Shown here: piece after piece, positions 13,736 to 20,750 of the stretch
How the letters are laid out: the number at the start of each line of letters is the position of its first letter
How positions within the stretch are numbered: the first letter of the stretch is position 1
Origin: a virus
Reading direction: 5' to 3' (one strand)
Length of the DNA stretch: 64,000 nucleotides
IMG/VR virus record: IMGVR_UViG_3300025913_000001
Span: 1-64,000 of that record
Position numbers and translations under genes: made by a program
Notes under the pieces: model-generated
What the model saw: only the letters and a program-made list of their open reading frames with translations
Database searches by the model: none
Told to the model about the DNA's origin: nothing

Positions 13736-13951
13736 TTAGTTAAAATTAACGGTTAAATAATCGGCGGTTAAAACGCTCTGATAGCCCTGTTTTGCGGCTG
13801 TCTGGCGAAGTCTTTCTGCTATGGCTGGGCTTATACTGTCAACGCTTAGTAAATCGCCTGTAGGCGTTATTTTGTAAACTGCCTTTGATAAGTCTTTCGC
13901 CATCGGAAAGGCTCTTAACTGTTTGTAGATTGATGAAATAAATGTTTCCAT
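13736..13951 (-). CDS. Hypothetical protein (71 aa)
   Basis: A small soluble protein (AIAERLRQTAAKQGYQSVLTADYLTVNFN at its end). One base separates its stop from the next start. Not recognised. Confidence 0.55.
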   Translation of the reverse strand: METFISSIYKQLRAFPMAKDLSKAVYKITPTGDLLSVDSISPAIAERLRQTAAKQGYQSVLTADYLTVNFN

Positions 13952-13961
13952 TGTGATTGGT

Positions 13962-14078
13962 TTAAAGTGTTTTGTAAATTGCTATACCTATAAGCACTAT
14001 TAAAATAGTGGTGCATACCAATAGAATAGCGTTAAATTGTTCTTCTTTTTTGTTTGTAAAGCGTTCGTATGCGCTCAT
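13962..14078 (-). CDS. Mini membrane protein B (38 aa)
   Basis: MSAYERFTNKKEEQFN followed by one long hydrophobic segment (AILLVCTTILIVLIGIAIY). The start overlaps the stop of mini membrane protein A as ATGA, so the two are coupled and probably work together. No known family. Confidence 0.5.
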   Translation of the reverse strand: MSAYERFTNKKEEQFNAILLVCTTILIVLIGIAIYKTL

Positions 14079-14206
14079 TTTACAAATTGTTTGACAACTT
14101 CAATAATGGCGTAAATTACTATTGTAGATGTTATTATGCCTATAGCTAAATAAAATCCGTTACCACCAATTGCTGTTGTAAACTGTTTTTGTGTATATGG
14201 TTTCAT
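14075..14206 (-). CDS. Mini membrane protein A (43 aa)
   Basis: MKPYTQKQFTTAIGGNGFY followed by a hydrophobic segment (LAIGIITSTIVIYAIIEVV) and a basic tail (KQFVK). It lies 18 bases after the repeat protein and overlaps mini membrane protein B. Paired single-pass peptides like this can act as membrane-active or exclusion proteins; that is inference. Confidence 0.5.
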   Translation of the reverse strand: MKPYTQKQFTTAIGGNGFYLAIGIITSTIVIYAIIEVVKQFVK

Positions 14207-14224
14207 TTGACTTGCTTTTTAAAT

Positions 14225-15379
14225 TTATAGAACCTCTTTGGCTTCGCCCTTTACAAGCGTATAAAAAGTATCAGCCTGTATACTTTTACCGTCTACTTTA
14301 AAGCCTTTAACGTCGATTACATTCCAATTACCTAAATTATCTCTTTCCCATTCTGATATAACGATAAAAGAACCTAAAGCCGCTTTAGCTTTACCGCCTG
14401 CGTTTAAACATGCCGAAATACAATACTCGCCTGTTGTAGCAGAGTTAGCACCGTAGCCTGTTGTAGCAGAGTTAGCACGGTTGCCTGTTGTAGCAGAGTT
14501 AGCATACTCGCCTGTTGTAGCAGAGTTAGCACCGTAGCCTGTTGTAGCAGAGTTAGCACCGTAGCCTGTTGTAGCAGAGTTAGCATACTCGCCTGTTGTA
14601 GCAGAGTTAGCATACTCGCCTGTTGTAGCAGAGTTAGCACGGTAGCCTGTTGTAGCAGAGTTAGCACGGTTGCCTGTTGTAGCAGAGTTAGCATACTCGC
14701 CTGTTGTAGCAGAGTTAGCACGGTAGCCTGTTGTAGCAGAGTTAGCATACTCGCCTGTTGTAGCAGAGTTAGCACGGTCGCCTGTTGTAGCAGAGTTAGC
14801 ACGGTTGCCTGTTGTAGCAGAGTTAGCATACTCGCCTGTTGTAGCAGAGTTAGCACGGTTGCCTGTTGTAGCAGAGTTAGCATGGTTGCCTGTTGTAGCA
14901 GAGTTAGCATACTCGCCTGTTGTAGCAGAGTTAGCACCGTAGCCTGTTGTAGCAGAGTTAGCACCGTAGCCTGTTGTAGCAGAGTTAGCACCGTAGCCTG
15001 TTGTAGCACTCGATATTTCAGAGGCATTAGTCTTTTCAAAAATGAATTTAACCGCTCCTTTGATTAAACTACTCAAATTTAACTCTAAGCCAATTTTGAT
15101 TTTAGAGGATGCTATTTTGCTATCTTCATTATGGCGGTCAATTTTGCCTGAACTTTCGGTATTAAAATACCGATTACCGTTTGTTGGTGGGTAATAATTA
15201 AAGATATCTAACGGATTTTCACAAGCATGAAAACCAGTTTCGCAAGCTTTTGCGTCTTTTTCTTCATACTCTTTGCCGGGTTCATATTGGAAGGATCGAC
15301 ATTTAATATCTTTATCTGTCCCCTTAAACGTGTTTACAGTTTCTTCTTTAGGTTGTTTGCTCTTAGTTTCTTTTTTCAT
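14225..15379 (-). CDS. DUF7666-type protein with 22 nonapeptide repeats
   Basis: The N-terminal part (ACETGFHACENPLDIFNYY) matches a family seen in many phages of Bacteroidota and others. Residues 124-321 are 22 copies of SATTGxxAN in which only the two x positions vary (YG, EY, NR, YR, DR, NH). A period of nine with small residues and Gly suggests a beta-solenoid. The C-terminal piece (CISACLNAGGKAKAALGSFIVISEWE) resembles the cap in relatives with fewer repeats. Function unknown. The constant part is nearly identical at DNA level, which points to recent expansion by slippage or recombination, so copy number is probably unstable. Confidence 0.75.
   Translation of the reverse strand: MKKETKSKQPKEETVNTFKGTDKDIKCRSFQYEPGKEYEEKDAKACETGFHACENPLDIFNYYPPTNGNRYFNTESSGKIDRHNEDSKIASSKIKIGLELNLSSLIKGAVKFIFEKTNASEISSATTGYGANSATTGYGANSATTGYGANSATTGEYANSATTGNHANSATTGNRANSATTGEYANSATTGNRANSATTGDRANSATTGEYANSATTGYRANSATTGEYANSATTGNRANSATTGYRANSATTGEYANSATTGEYANSATTGYGANSATTGYGANSATTGEYANSATTGNRANSATTGYGANSATTGEYCISACLNAGGKAKAALGSFIVISEWERDNLGNWNVIDVKGFKVDGKSIQADTFYTLVKGEAKEVL
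14417..15010 (-). repeat. 27-bp tandem repeat array, 22 units
   Basis: Each unit encodes SATTGxxAN; only the six bases for the two x codons change. First x codons are TAC, GAG, AAC or GAC; second are GGT, TAT, CGT or CAT. Because 27 is a multiple of three, other frames also stay open across the array. Confidence 0.95.
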
Positions 15380-15388
15380 GATTTAGGT

Positions 15389-15601
15389 TTATTTAATTGA
15401 TTTAATTACGTAATTGCTCCCTGCGGTGTCGGTATGCCAAACTAATACAGTATCCCCGACTTTAACAGATTTGTTGTAAGGGCTGATATTAGTTGCAATG
15501 GTGTCTTTATACTCCGCACACATTGACTTTAACACGTAGCTTGTTTTATGTTTACATGATGCTAACAGCACGGCGGTTAATAGGATGATTGATCTTTTCA
15601 T
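15389..15601 (-). CDS. Small lipoprotein (70 aa)
   Basis: A signal peptide II: KRSIILLTAVLLASC, with LLASC as lipobox and Cys16 as the lipidated residue, then a charged tail. The mature part reads like a small beta domain (KVGDTVLVWHTDTAGSNYVIKSIK). It would anchor in the host membrane, where phage lipoproteins commonly block superinfection; that role is inferred. Confidence 0.7.
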   Translation of the reverse strand: MKRSIILLTAVLLASCKHKTSYVLKSMCAEYKDTIATNISPYNKSVKVGDTVLVWHTDTAGSNYVIKSIK

Positions 15602-15627
15602 GGTGGTTAGATGATTGTTTTTAATTT

Positions 15628-15816
15628 TTAAAACTCAAAAGCAAAGTTTTGTTCTGCAAGGCCAATATAAAATTTAGCTTCTCTTAAACCTTCCTTAGCC
15701 TTTGATAGATGGCTTAATGTTTCGTGTTTACATACTTCGTCAATTCCTGTAGAAGCGTTAATGTGTTCAATACGCTTGTTTATTTTTAAAAGCGTGGCTT
15801 CAATATCTTTTTTCAT
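15628..15816 (-). CDS. Hypothetical helical protein (62 aa)
   Basis: Helical and charged throughout (DIEATLLKINKRIEHINAS, HLSKAKEGLREAKFYIGLAEQN). No domain recognised; lies between the lipoprotein and a secreted protein gene. Confidence 0.5.
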   Translation of the reverse strand: MKKDIEATLLKINKRIEHINASTGIDEVCKHETLSHLSKAKEGLREAKFYIGLAEQNFAFEF

Positions 15817-15841
15817 CGTCTTATTTATTTAACTGTTTATA

Positions 15842-16099
15842 TTACTTCCTTGCAATTAGCTGTGTAAACGATTTCCGGGCTTGTAGGAGCGTTAATATCA
15901 TGTCGGCGGTGTCATTGTACTTCAAATCTTTACCCATGCTTAAAACGCTTGTTACAGGCTTTAAATTCAAAGCTAATAAATATTGCCTGTCTGCTTGGGT
16001 TAACACAACCCTTTTGCCTTGTGCTTGTATAACCTGTGCCTTTGCACTTGTGCCTAACATTGTTAATGCAATTGAGGCTAATAGAATGATCTTTTTCAT
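15842..16099 (-). CDS. Secreted small protein (85 aa)
   Basis: A clear Sec signal peptide (KKIILLASIALTMLGTSAKAQ, cleavage likely after AKA). The mature part (about 64 residues) is helical and basic, ending LLQARKSFTQLIARK. Two bases after the upstream stop, so cotranscribed. An exported early phage protein with unknown role. Confidence 0.65.
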   Translation of the reverse strand: MKKIILLASIALTMLGTSAKAQVIQAQGKRVVLTQADRQYLLALNLKPVTSVLSMGKDLKYNDTADMILTLLQARKSFTQLIARK

Positions 16100-16101
16100 T
16101 G

Positions 16102-16359
16102 TTAAAGGTTTTTTAAATGGTTAATAGCACTTTGTAATTGGCTTATATAACCCTCCAATGTTTCAATATCAATGTCAGTAATTTTGTCGGTTCCATCATA
16201 ACAAACCGATTCTACTATTAACACGGCAACAGGATGGCTATCTATTGCCCATGAAATACCTTCTCCATCTCTAAGAGATTTTACGATATCGGCAATTGTT
16301 TGTGTATCAGCACCGCTTGCCAATAGGGTAGACTTTAGAATTTCAATGTTTGCTTTCAT
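16102..16359 (-). CDS. Hypothetical protein (85 aa)
   Basis: Soluble and acidic (TDIDIETLEGYISQLQSAINHL at the end). It is separated by a 259-base gene-free stretch from the next upstream gene. Not recognised. Confidence 0.55.
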   Translation of the reverse strand: MKANIEILKSTLLASGADTQTIADIVKSLRDGEGISWAIDSHPVAVLIVESVCYDGTDKITDIDIETLEGYISQLQSAINHLKNL

Positions 16360-16618
16360 GTAAGGCTTTTTTAAGTGATTAAATTCTTACGGCTTTTACG
16401 CTGGTGAGGCACCGCTTCTACCTACAAAGGCCAGCTCAATGGCTGACCCTTTTCTCTTATCTGTTTTAATGCTTTGCAGTGCGTAACTGCGGTGCTTTCT
16501 GTACTTCACATAATACTTACCTTTTAATCCGGTACTCTTATTACTGCCTTAAGCGCAACTCTTGTGAGGTATGCGCTAAGTGCAACCCGTGAACTGTCTC
16601 ACGGAAACACGGGGTAGT
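16360..16618 (-). other. Gene-free stretch with successive hairpins
   Basis: On the minus strand: CCGTG/CACGG near 16590-16615, CTTAGCGCA/TGCGCTTAAG near 16547-16580, GCAGT-TACGC-ACTGC near 16475-16489, and a GCCAGC-type stem near 16430-16449. One frame is open for about 50 codons but has no ATG (only a GTG giving 37 residues). I favour a structured RNA or leader. Confidence 0.35.
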
Positions 16619-17038
16619 TTATCCAGTGATATGAATTTTACCGCCGTTGTAGTAGTATTCAAAACCGTAACCGTCTTTTGAGTACACATCATACAACGGT
16701 ATGTAGTAATTGCCTGCATCATAATAGCCTTTCAAGGTGCAACGCTCAAAGTTTTCCAAGGCTGCTTGCTCCCTGTATCCAAACGGGTTGTTTTGGCGTT
16801 CTTTGCCTTGTGGAGTAACCCAAAGGTTTTTAAGCCAGTCAAAGCCTTTTAATGATTGTTCTCTCGATAATTCAAATCCCTCAAAGTCATCAGCATGAAA
16901 TAATGCCTTAACATAATCTTTCAATTCGCCATTAGCAGCGTTAAGTATTTTAAACAATAGGTTTTGTTGATTTTGGCTCACTAATTTACCTGCTTTCATT
17001 GCGGCTAATAGTTCGTTTTGTGCTTTTGTAGTTTTCAT
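16619..17038 (-). CDS. Hypothetical protein (139 aa)
   Basis: An N-terminal helical part (KAQNELLAAMKAGKLVSQNQQNLLFKIL) and an aromatic C-terminus (YYIPLYDVYSKDGYGFEYYYNGG). No family recognised. It starts after a leader with the shared AAAGGAAATTTA box. Confidence 0.55.
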   Translation of the reverse strand: MKTTKAQNELLAAMKAGKLVSQNQQNLLFKILNAANGELKDYVKALFHADDFEGFELSREQSLKGFDWLKNLWVTPQGKERQNNPFGYREQAALENFERCTLKGYYDAGNYYIPLYDVYSKDGYGFEYYYNGGKIHITG

Positions 17039-17155
17039 GTTGTGAGACTTTAATGTTAGTGGTTAAATTTCCTTTGTACTGCCAAATGCGTAAACCGTTT
17101 TTAGTGGTGTTACGCTGGCAGACTTTGAGCACATTCTCAAAGCGTCAAAGTGGGG
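17039..17155 (-). promoter_or_regulatory. Structured leader of the 139-aa gene
   Basis: Minus strand: CTTTGAG-AATGTG-CTCAAAG (about 17122-17141), then CTGCCAGCGTAA pairing with TTACGC-ATT-TGGCAG (about 17080-17122), then AAAGGAAATTTAACC (17061-17075). Three features in 117 bases between genes suggest an RNA leader or small RNA. Confidence 0.4.
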
Positions 17156-17332
17156 TTATCCAAATAGTTGTTTATAGAACTGGTTAGATATTGTATGCCG
17201 GCTTATTTGAATAGAAAGGTTTTCTTTTAGAATTGTGGCTATTAAATGAACCTCAGATAATTTCAATGGATTTTCAAAAGTTGTACCATTGTGGCGTGTA
17301 ATCACGCAATGTAGATAGCTTTTAGTTTTCAT
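17156..17332 (-). CDS. Hypothetical protein (58 aa), first gene of left arm
   Basis: MKTKSYLHCVITRHNGTTFE and onward. An in-frame ATG at 17377 would add 15 residues; both are possible since the predicted transcript start is near 17398. I prefer 17332 because the extra stretch looks non-coding. Function unknown; as the first leftward gene it is probably made very early. Confidence 0.5.
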   Translation of the reverse strand: MKTKSYLHCVITRHNGTTFENPLKLSEVHLIATILKENLSIQISRHTISNQFYKQLFG

Positions 17333-17394
17333 CTTGAGAATGTTTAATAACAAACCGTTATTGATTTGCTGATACAATTGTAGAGACTTTATTT

Positions 17395-17410
17395 TGTATA
17401 TACAAATATA
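17395..17410 (-). promoter_or_regulatory. Leftward promoter of the early left arm
   Basis: Exact -7 box TATATTTG (17403-17410) running into palindrome TGTATATACA (17395-17404), as at three other leftward sites. No TTTG at the usual -33 spacing (nearest is 27 bases away). Confidence 0.55.
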
Positions 17411-18298
17411 TTTTTTATAGCTAAGTTACACTATAACCAAACGGAATAGTAAACATCATTTAAACTACATAATTACCAATTTAATGGCATCTACTATTCC
17501 AAAATTTCATACTAACTTTTATTTATAAACCATACCAGGTGAGCAATAGCGAACACAAAACGCTATTCCATGCTGCAGCAGGCTTAATTGTAGTGTAGCA
17601 CAAATAACTATGCATAGCAACAAACAAAGCCTACAAGCGATTATCTACCCAAAACCTTACAATCTATCAACCAACCAACTAAACTCCCGCACAACCCCTA
17701 AAACAAGGCTATAAACGCAAATCATACAAATATCTCTAACAACAAATCAAACCATTTAATCTATCACAATACAAAATCCTATCATTTTGGTAATTTAGAG
17801 GGTAGGTAATTATCCCCCTCCTTTCCCTCCAATCTTCAACAATAACATCCAAGCGTTTAGCCAAGCAAATCTATTTCCAAACAAATAAAAAGTGTGAAAC
17901 ATTGCACGTTTAAATAAAGTGCGTTTGAAAGGGCAAGCAATGCCAAAGGGTTTAATTTTCCAGTTGCAAACTATTTCAACGTTTATCCAACGTGCAAAAA
18001 TGATCTACCAAATGTAAGCCACCCCGGTTTGTGCTTTTCATTCTCTTTTAGGTATGGTGGCTGTCAAATATGGGGGGATAATAACACTAATCAGGCTTAC
18101 AGAAAAAAAATAAAATTTTATACGATTAGCATAATTAAATAACGTCGTAAAAATGCCCCATAAAATATATAAGGAAAAAATACACTTGAAAATTACGATT
18201 GGAAAGAGTTGGCTAAATATATGTCGTTTTATCATGGAAAGACCTTCCACTTAATATGGAAAGACCTTCCATGTTATCTATATTATTTGGTAAATTTA
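17411..18298. other. Divergent control region, no gene; possible origin
   Basis: About 890 bases without a credible gene between the two arms. 17641-17786 is extremely G-poor on the plus strand (I count 4 G and 44 C in 146 bases). Inverted repeats include GGAATAGT/ACTATTCC (near 17443 and 17494), AATAGCG/CGCTATT (near 17546-17567), TTGCACGTT/AACGTGCAA (17902-17910, 17989-17997), GTAAGCC/GGCTTAC and AGCCACC/GGTGGCT (near 18013-18062). Strand asymmetry, repeats and position fit a replication origin or control switch; no DnaA-box cluster was recognised by eye. Confidence 0.45.
18235..18271. promoter_or_regulatory. Tandem operator-like sites
   Basis: Two identical 15-mers TGGAAAGACCTTCCA at 18235-18249 and 18257-18271. 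Each is a 5+5 inverted repeat around AGACC and they are 22 bp apart (two helical turns), as for a dimeric regulator binding cooperatively. They lie 28-64 bases upstream of the rightward -33 element. A half site TTGGAAAGAG lies near 18199. Confidence 0.6.
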
Positions 18299-18330
18299 TT
18301 TGGTAATTTAAAATACATTACATATCTTTG
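18299..18330 (+). promoter_or_regulatory. Rightward promoter, likely leaderless transcript
   Basis: TTTG (18299-18302), 20 bases, TATCTTTG (18323-18330): an exact Bacteroidota consensus. The expected start falls at or next to ATG 18334, so the first mRNA would have no 5' leader. Confidence 0.7.
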
Positions 18331-18333
18331 AAT

Positions 18334-18834
18334 ATGGCAAAAGAGATACAGGAAATAAAAATTAGGTATAAAAAAAAACTTGCGCATAAAGGTGACATAG
18401 ACGGCAAGCCTTATAAAGAATTTGAATACGACTTTATAAAAGCAAGCCTAAGTTGTACTAAGCGTTATAATACGGCATTATGCTTACTAATGGGGATAAA
18501 TGGTTGCCCACATCACCTGATAGATTGGATAAGCGATAATGTCACAAATGGTGGATATGTAAGCAATAACGATATTACTCGTAAAGCGTTTATAGCGTTC
18601 CATAAGCGATATAAAAAGGCTGGTAACAAAGAGTATAGCGAACATGCGGTTATTAAGGCTTTTAAGCAATTATCTGATGAAGGCTTTCTAATACCTTTGA
18701 CAAAAGGAACATACCAAATAAATCCCTTAATGTACTTCTCCAATAGTGAAAGTGAAAGGATTAAATCGATTAAGTATATGATGGAGTTTAAGTCTGGTAT
18801 TGAAACGAAAATGACCGTGGAGGTAAGTAAATGA
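18334..18834 (+). CDS. RepL-like winged-helix protein
   Basis: 166 residues. The segment YSEHAVIKAFKQLSDEGFLIPLTKGTYQINPLMYFSN (about residues 95-131) matches the plasmid RepL/replication-maintenance pattern: a recognition helix, a wing with G-x-Y-x-I-N-P and then F. RepL proteins initiate plasmid replication; in phages such proteins start replication or regulate it. Start at ATG 18334; an in-frame TTG six bases earlier overlaps the -7 box. First gene of the right arm, next to the operator pair, so it may bind the control region. Confidence 0.55.
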   Translation: MAKEIQEIKIRYKKKLAHKGDIDGKPYKEFEYDFIKASLSCTKRYNTALCLLMGINGCPHHLIDWISDNVTNGGYVSNNDITRKAFIAFHKRYKKAGNKEYSEHAVIKAFKQLSDEGFLIPLTKGTYQINPLMYFSNSESERIKSIKYMMEFKSGIETKMTVEVSK

Positions 18835-19247
18835 AAAAAGTTATTGTTAGGGTTTATACCGATGGTTTTGTTTACTGCCTACATGATGCTAAAAATTCAA
18901 TTTGCAGAATAGGAAAAACAGACAAAAAAGCAAACAGAAGAATTGAGGGACAAATAGGTTACTATCCATTCGAATTAATACCTACTAAAATTGCTGTTAA
19001 AAATATTACCGAATGTGAGCGTTATTTACATGCTAAGTTTAAATCATTAAAGCTAAAGTCAGATTGGTATTATATAGAGCCAACTCAATTCGAATTGGCT
19101 GTTAAAGAGTATAAAAAAGCAAATCGGGGTCAAATCCATTATAAATTAGATGAGGAATTTGAATATAATCTTAAACAAGGAACCATGTTCAATAAAACCA
19201 AAAGAATTATAGTTTTTAAAAGCGATAATAAACAATCAAATAATTGA
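18831..19247 (+). CDS. GIY-YIG (T5orf172/MUG113-type) nuclease-like protein
   Basis: FVYCLHDAKNSICRIGKT (about 13-30) has the Y-x-x-x(n)-K/R-I-G-K-T pair of strands, followed by ANRRIEGQI and the helix ECERYLHAKFKSLKLKSDWYYI (about 59-80), which is the E-x-x-L-H-x-x-F...W-F block of T5orf172. These are thought to be DNA-binding nicking enzymes of the GIY-YIG superfamily. The start overlaps the RepL-like gene by 4 bases. Confidence 0.65.
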   Translation: MKKVIVRVYTDGFVYCLHDAKNSICRIGKTDKKANRRIEGQIGYYPFELIPTKIAVKNITECERYLHAKFKSLKLKSDWYYIEPTQFELAVKEYKKANRGQIHYKLDEEFEYNLKQGTMFNKTKRIIVFKSDNKQSNN

Positions 19248-19266
19248 TTTAAAAAGCAAAAACAAA

Positions 19267-19428
19267 ATGGCTGAAAAATATGCGGTATTATACCCAAAAA
19301 TACTTGATTGTAAAGTAGGAATATTTCTTGCTTGTAATCCAAATATTTCCGTTGTTATAAAAGATAAAGTAGTTTCAAACTGGGTAAAAAAATGTGTTTA
19401 CATAAAGATTGGTAAAACATTGGTATAG
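19267..19428 (+). CDS. Small protein (53 aa)
   Basis: MAEKYAVLYPKILDCKVGIF and onward to TAG 19426-19428. Beta-rich by appearance with three Cys. It fills the gap after the GIY-YIG gene in the right direction. Function unknown. Confidence 0.4.
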   Translation: MAEKYAVLYPKILDCKVGIFLACNPNISVVIKDKVVSNWVKKCVYIKIGKTLV

Positions 19429-19467
19429 TCTTTTCAATCGTATGCTCATGTTGATACACAAAAAGAG

Positions 19468-19608
19468 ATGAATAAAACAGACGACGAGATTATAAAAGAC
19501 TTTAAGAATCAAATTGTGGATGACTGTTTTAATTTAGTCAACTTCGATAGAAAACCAATTGAAAATAGGGTATATACAATAAGAAAACTTTTAAAAACAA
19601 ATAAATAA
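19468..19608 (+). CDS. Small protein (46 aa)
   Basis: MNKTDDEIIKDFKNQIVDDC to TAA 19606-19608, which overlaps the next start (TAATG). AGAGATG precedes it. Acidic then basic; function unknown. Confidence 0.45.
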   Translation: MNKTDDEIIKDFKNQIVDDCFNLVNFDRKPIENRVYTIRKLLKTNK

Positions 19609-20138
19609 TGACAAACACAAAAACAATCAGCAAGGCGGTCTTGCACAAGAGTGTAGGGATGAAGATTACCTACGGCGAAACAATTCCTATGGGTGACGAT
19701 GAGGAAAACGATTTAGACCTCGTTGAGAAGGCGTATACGGTACACGTGAAGGCTGTGCCATCCAAGAGCCTTGATGTGTCACTGCGCAGGCTTATTCCTC
19801 ACTATACGCACATATTAGGCTTGACACCAGATAAGGTAACGGTTAACGGCGTTTACTTTGATAAGTACAAGACTGCGATTGACACGATGATGTATCGGTT
19901 TAAGGTGAATGGTGCGCAGGTGTTTGAGAATAACGACGAGCGGTCAGTAGTGCTAATTGGTGCTATTGTTACACCACATGGCGATGTTGAACTGAATACG
20001 CCGAAGATTAATTTGGATAATGGTAAGTACGAGTTTGGCGGTGAGTTGAAGGTGGCTTTGGATAACTTCTTTAACGAGGTTTTGGCTTTCGACAAGGGTA
20101 AGATTACGACTAAGGCGCAATTAGAAATGAGTTTATGA
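19608..20138 (+). CDS. Conserved phage protein of unknown function (176 aa)
   Basis: Begins MTNTKTISKAVLHKSVGMKI and contains YTVHVKAVPSKSLDVSLRRLIPHYTHILGL, then a beta-rich second half. By its place before NinB-like and zinc-ribbon genes it could act on single-stranded DNA, but I see no diagnostic motif. Confidence 0.6.
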   Translation: MTNTKTISKAVLHKSVGMKITYGETIPMGDDEENDLDLVEKAYTVHVKAVPSKSLDVSLRRLIPHYTHILGLTPDKVTVNGVYFDKYKTAIDTMMYRFKVNGAQVFENNDERSVVLIGAIVTPHGDVELNTPKINLDNGKYEFGGELKVALDNFFNEVLAFDKGKITTKAQLEMSL

Positions 20139-20332
20139 AGTGTCACGAATGCGGATGTAGCGACGGGATGCTACACAGAACAGGTGAAATAGGTAGTGTC
20201 CATGCAAACTGGACTTGCTTGCCGTGTATCGAACTTACAGAGCCTGAATTAGCTGATAACATCAAGGATGATTATTTGGCTAACCCGATAATGAAGGACT
20301 TAGAAGCTATTTGTACTAATGCACAAGATTGA
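20135..20332 (+). CDS. Zinc-ribbon protein (65 aa)
   Basis: CHECGCS near the start and CLPC about 20 residues later form a two-knuckle zinc ribbon; the rest is acidic. Overlaps both neighbours (4 and 14 bases). Probably a nucleic-acid or protein adaptor. Confidence 0.6.
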   Translation: MKCHECGCSDGMLHRTGEIGSVHANWTCLPCIELTEPELADNIKDDYLANPIMKDLEAICTNAQD

Positions 20333-20750
20333 ATCGGTAGCCTTCGTAAAAACCGACAAAGGGAATCCAAGACTGTCCATGATTAACCGTGGGCAGTTTA
20401 TGGGTGACCTTGCGGATAGTTACCCGCACATGACTAAAGTGTTGGTTACTATTGAACGGTTTAGGGACAAGCGATCGTTGGAGGCGAATAGTTTGCTGCA
20501 TGTTTGGATAGGGTTGATAGCGAAAGAAGTTGGTCATGATACTGATACGTGTAAGGAATGGCTTAAAGGCAAGTTTTTAAGGGCTACAGTGGAAGATATT
20601 AATGGCAACCCACTCATAGACCGTGAAACAGGCGAAGTGGTCACCAAAGTATTAAAAACAAGCGAACTGGACACTAAGGAGTTTGACACGTTTATGGAGA
20701 AAATACGAATCTGGGCATTGGAGTTTTTAAATTTAGATTTGACGATATGA
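20319..20750 (+). CDS. NinB-like recombination protein
   Basis: The block FRDKRSLEANSLLHVWIGLIAKEVGHDTDTCKEWLKGKFL (about residues 49-88) resembles NinB/Orf, whose R-S-x-x-Q-N...W...I-A motif helps RecA-like or annealing proteins displace SSB. Here the Gln is Ala. The later segment IDRETGEVVTKVLKTSELDTKEFDTFMEKI fits the family's C-terminus. It would belong with the Sak4-like ATPase and exonuclease of the left arm. Confidence 0.55.
   Translation: MHKIESVAFVKTDKGNPRLSMINRGQFMGDLADSYPHMTKVLVTIERFRDKRSLEANSLLHVWIGLIAKEVGHDTDTCKEWLKGKFLRATVEDINGNPLIDRETGEVVTKVLKTSELDTKEFDTFMEKIRIWALEFLNLDLTI

Noticed and set aside
14417-15010. CRISPR-like array
   Set aside because: The unit is 27 bases in total with only six variable bases inside a conserved protein frame; no spacers, leader or cas genes.
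14404-15039. Second leftward frame of 211 codons full of LLQQATVLT
   Set aside because: It is the shifted frame of the 27-bp repeat array; a repeat unit divisible by three leaves all frames open. The frame of 14225-15379 has the conserved domain.
16986-17132. GTG-start frame of about 48 codons upstream of and into the 139-aa gene
   Set aside because: It overlaps the next gene by about 50 bases out of frame and coincides with two strong hairpins; kept only as a possibility in the findings.
17411-18298. attachment site or lysogeny module in the divergent region
   Set aside because: No integrase, excisionase or CI-like repressor is seen anywhere in the window; the region looks like a control/origin stretch.
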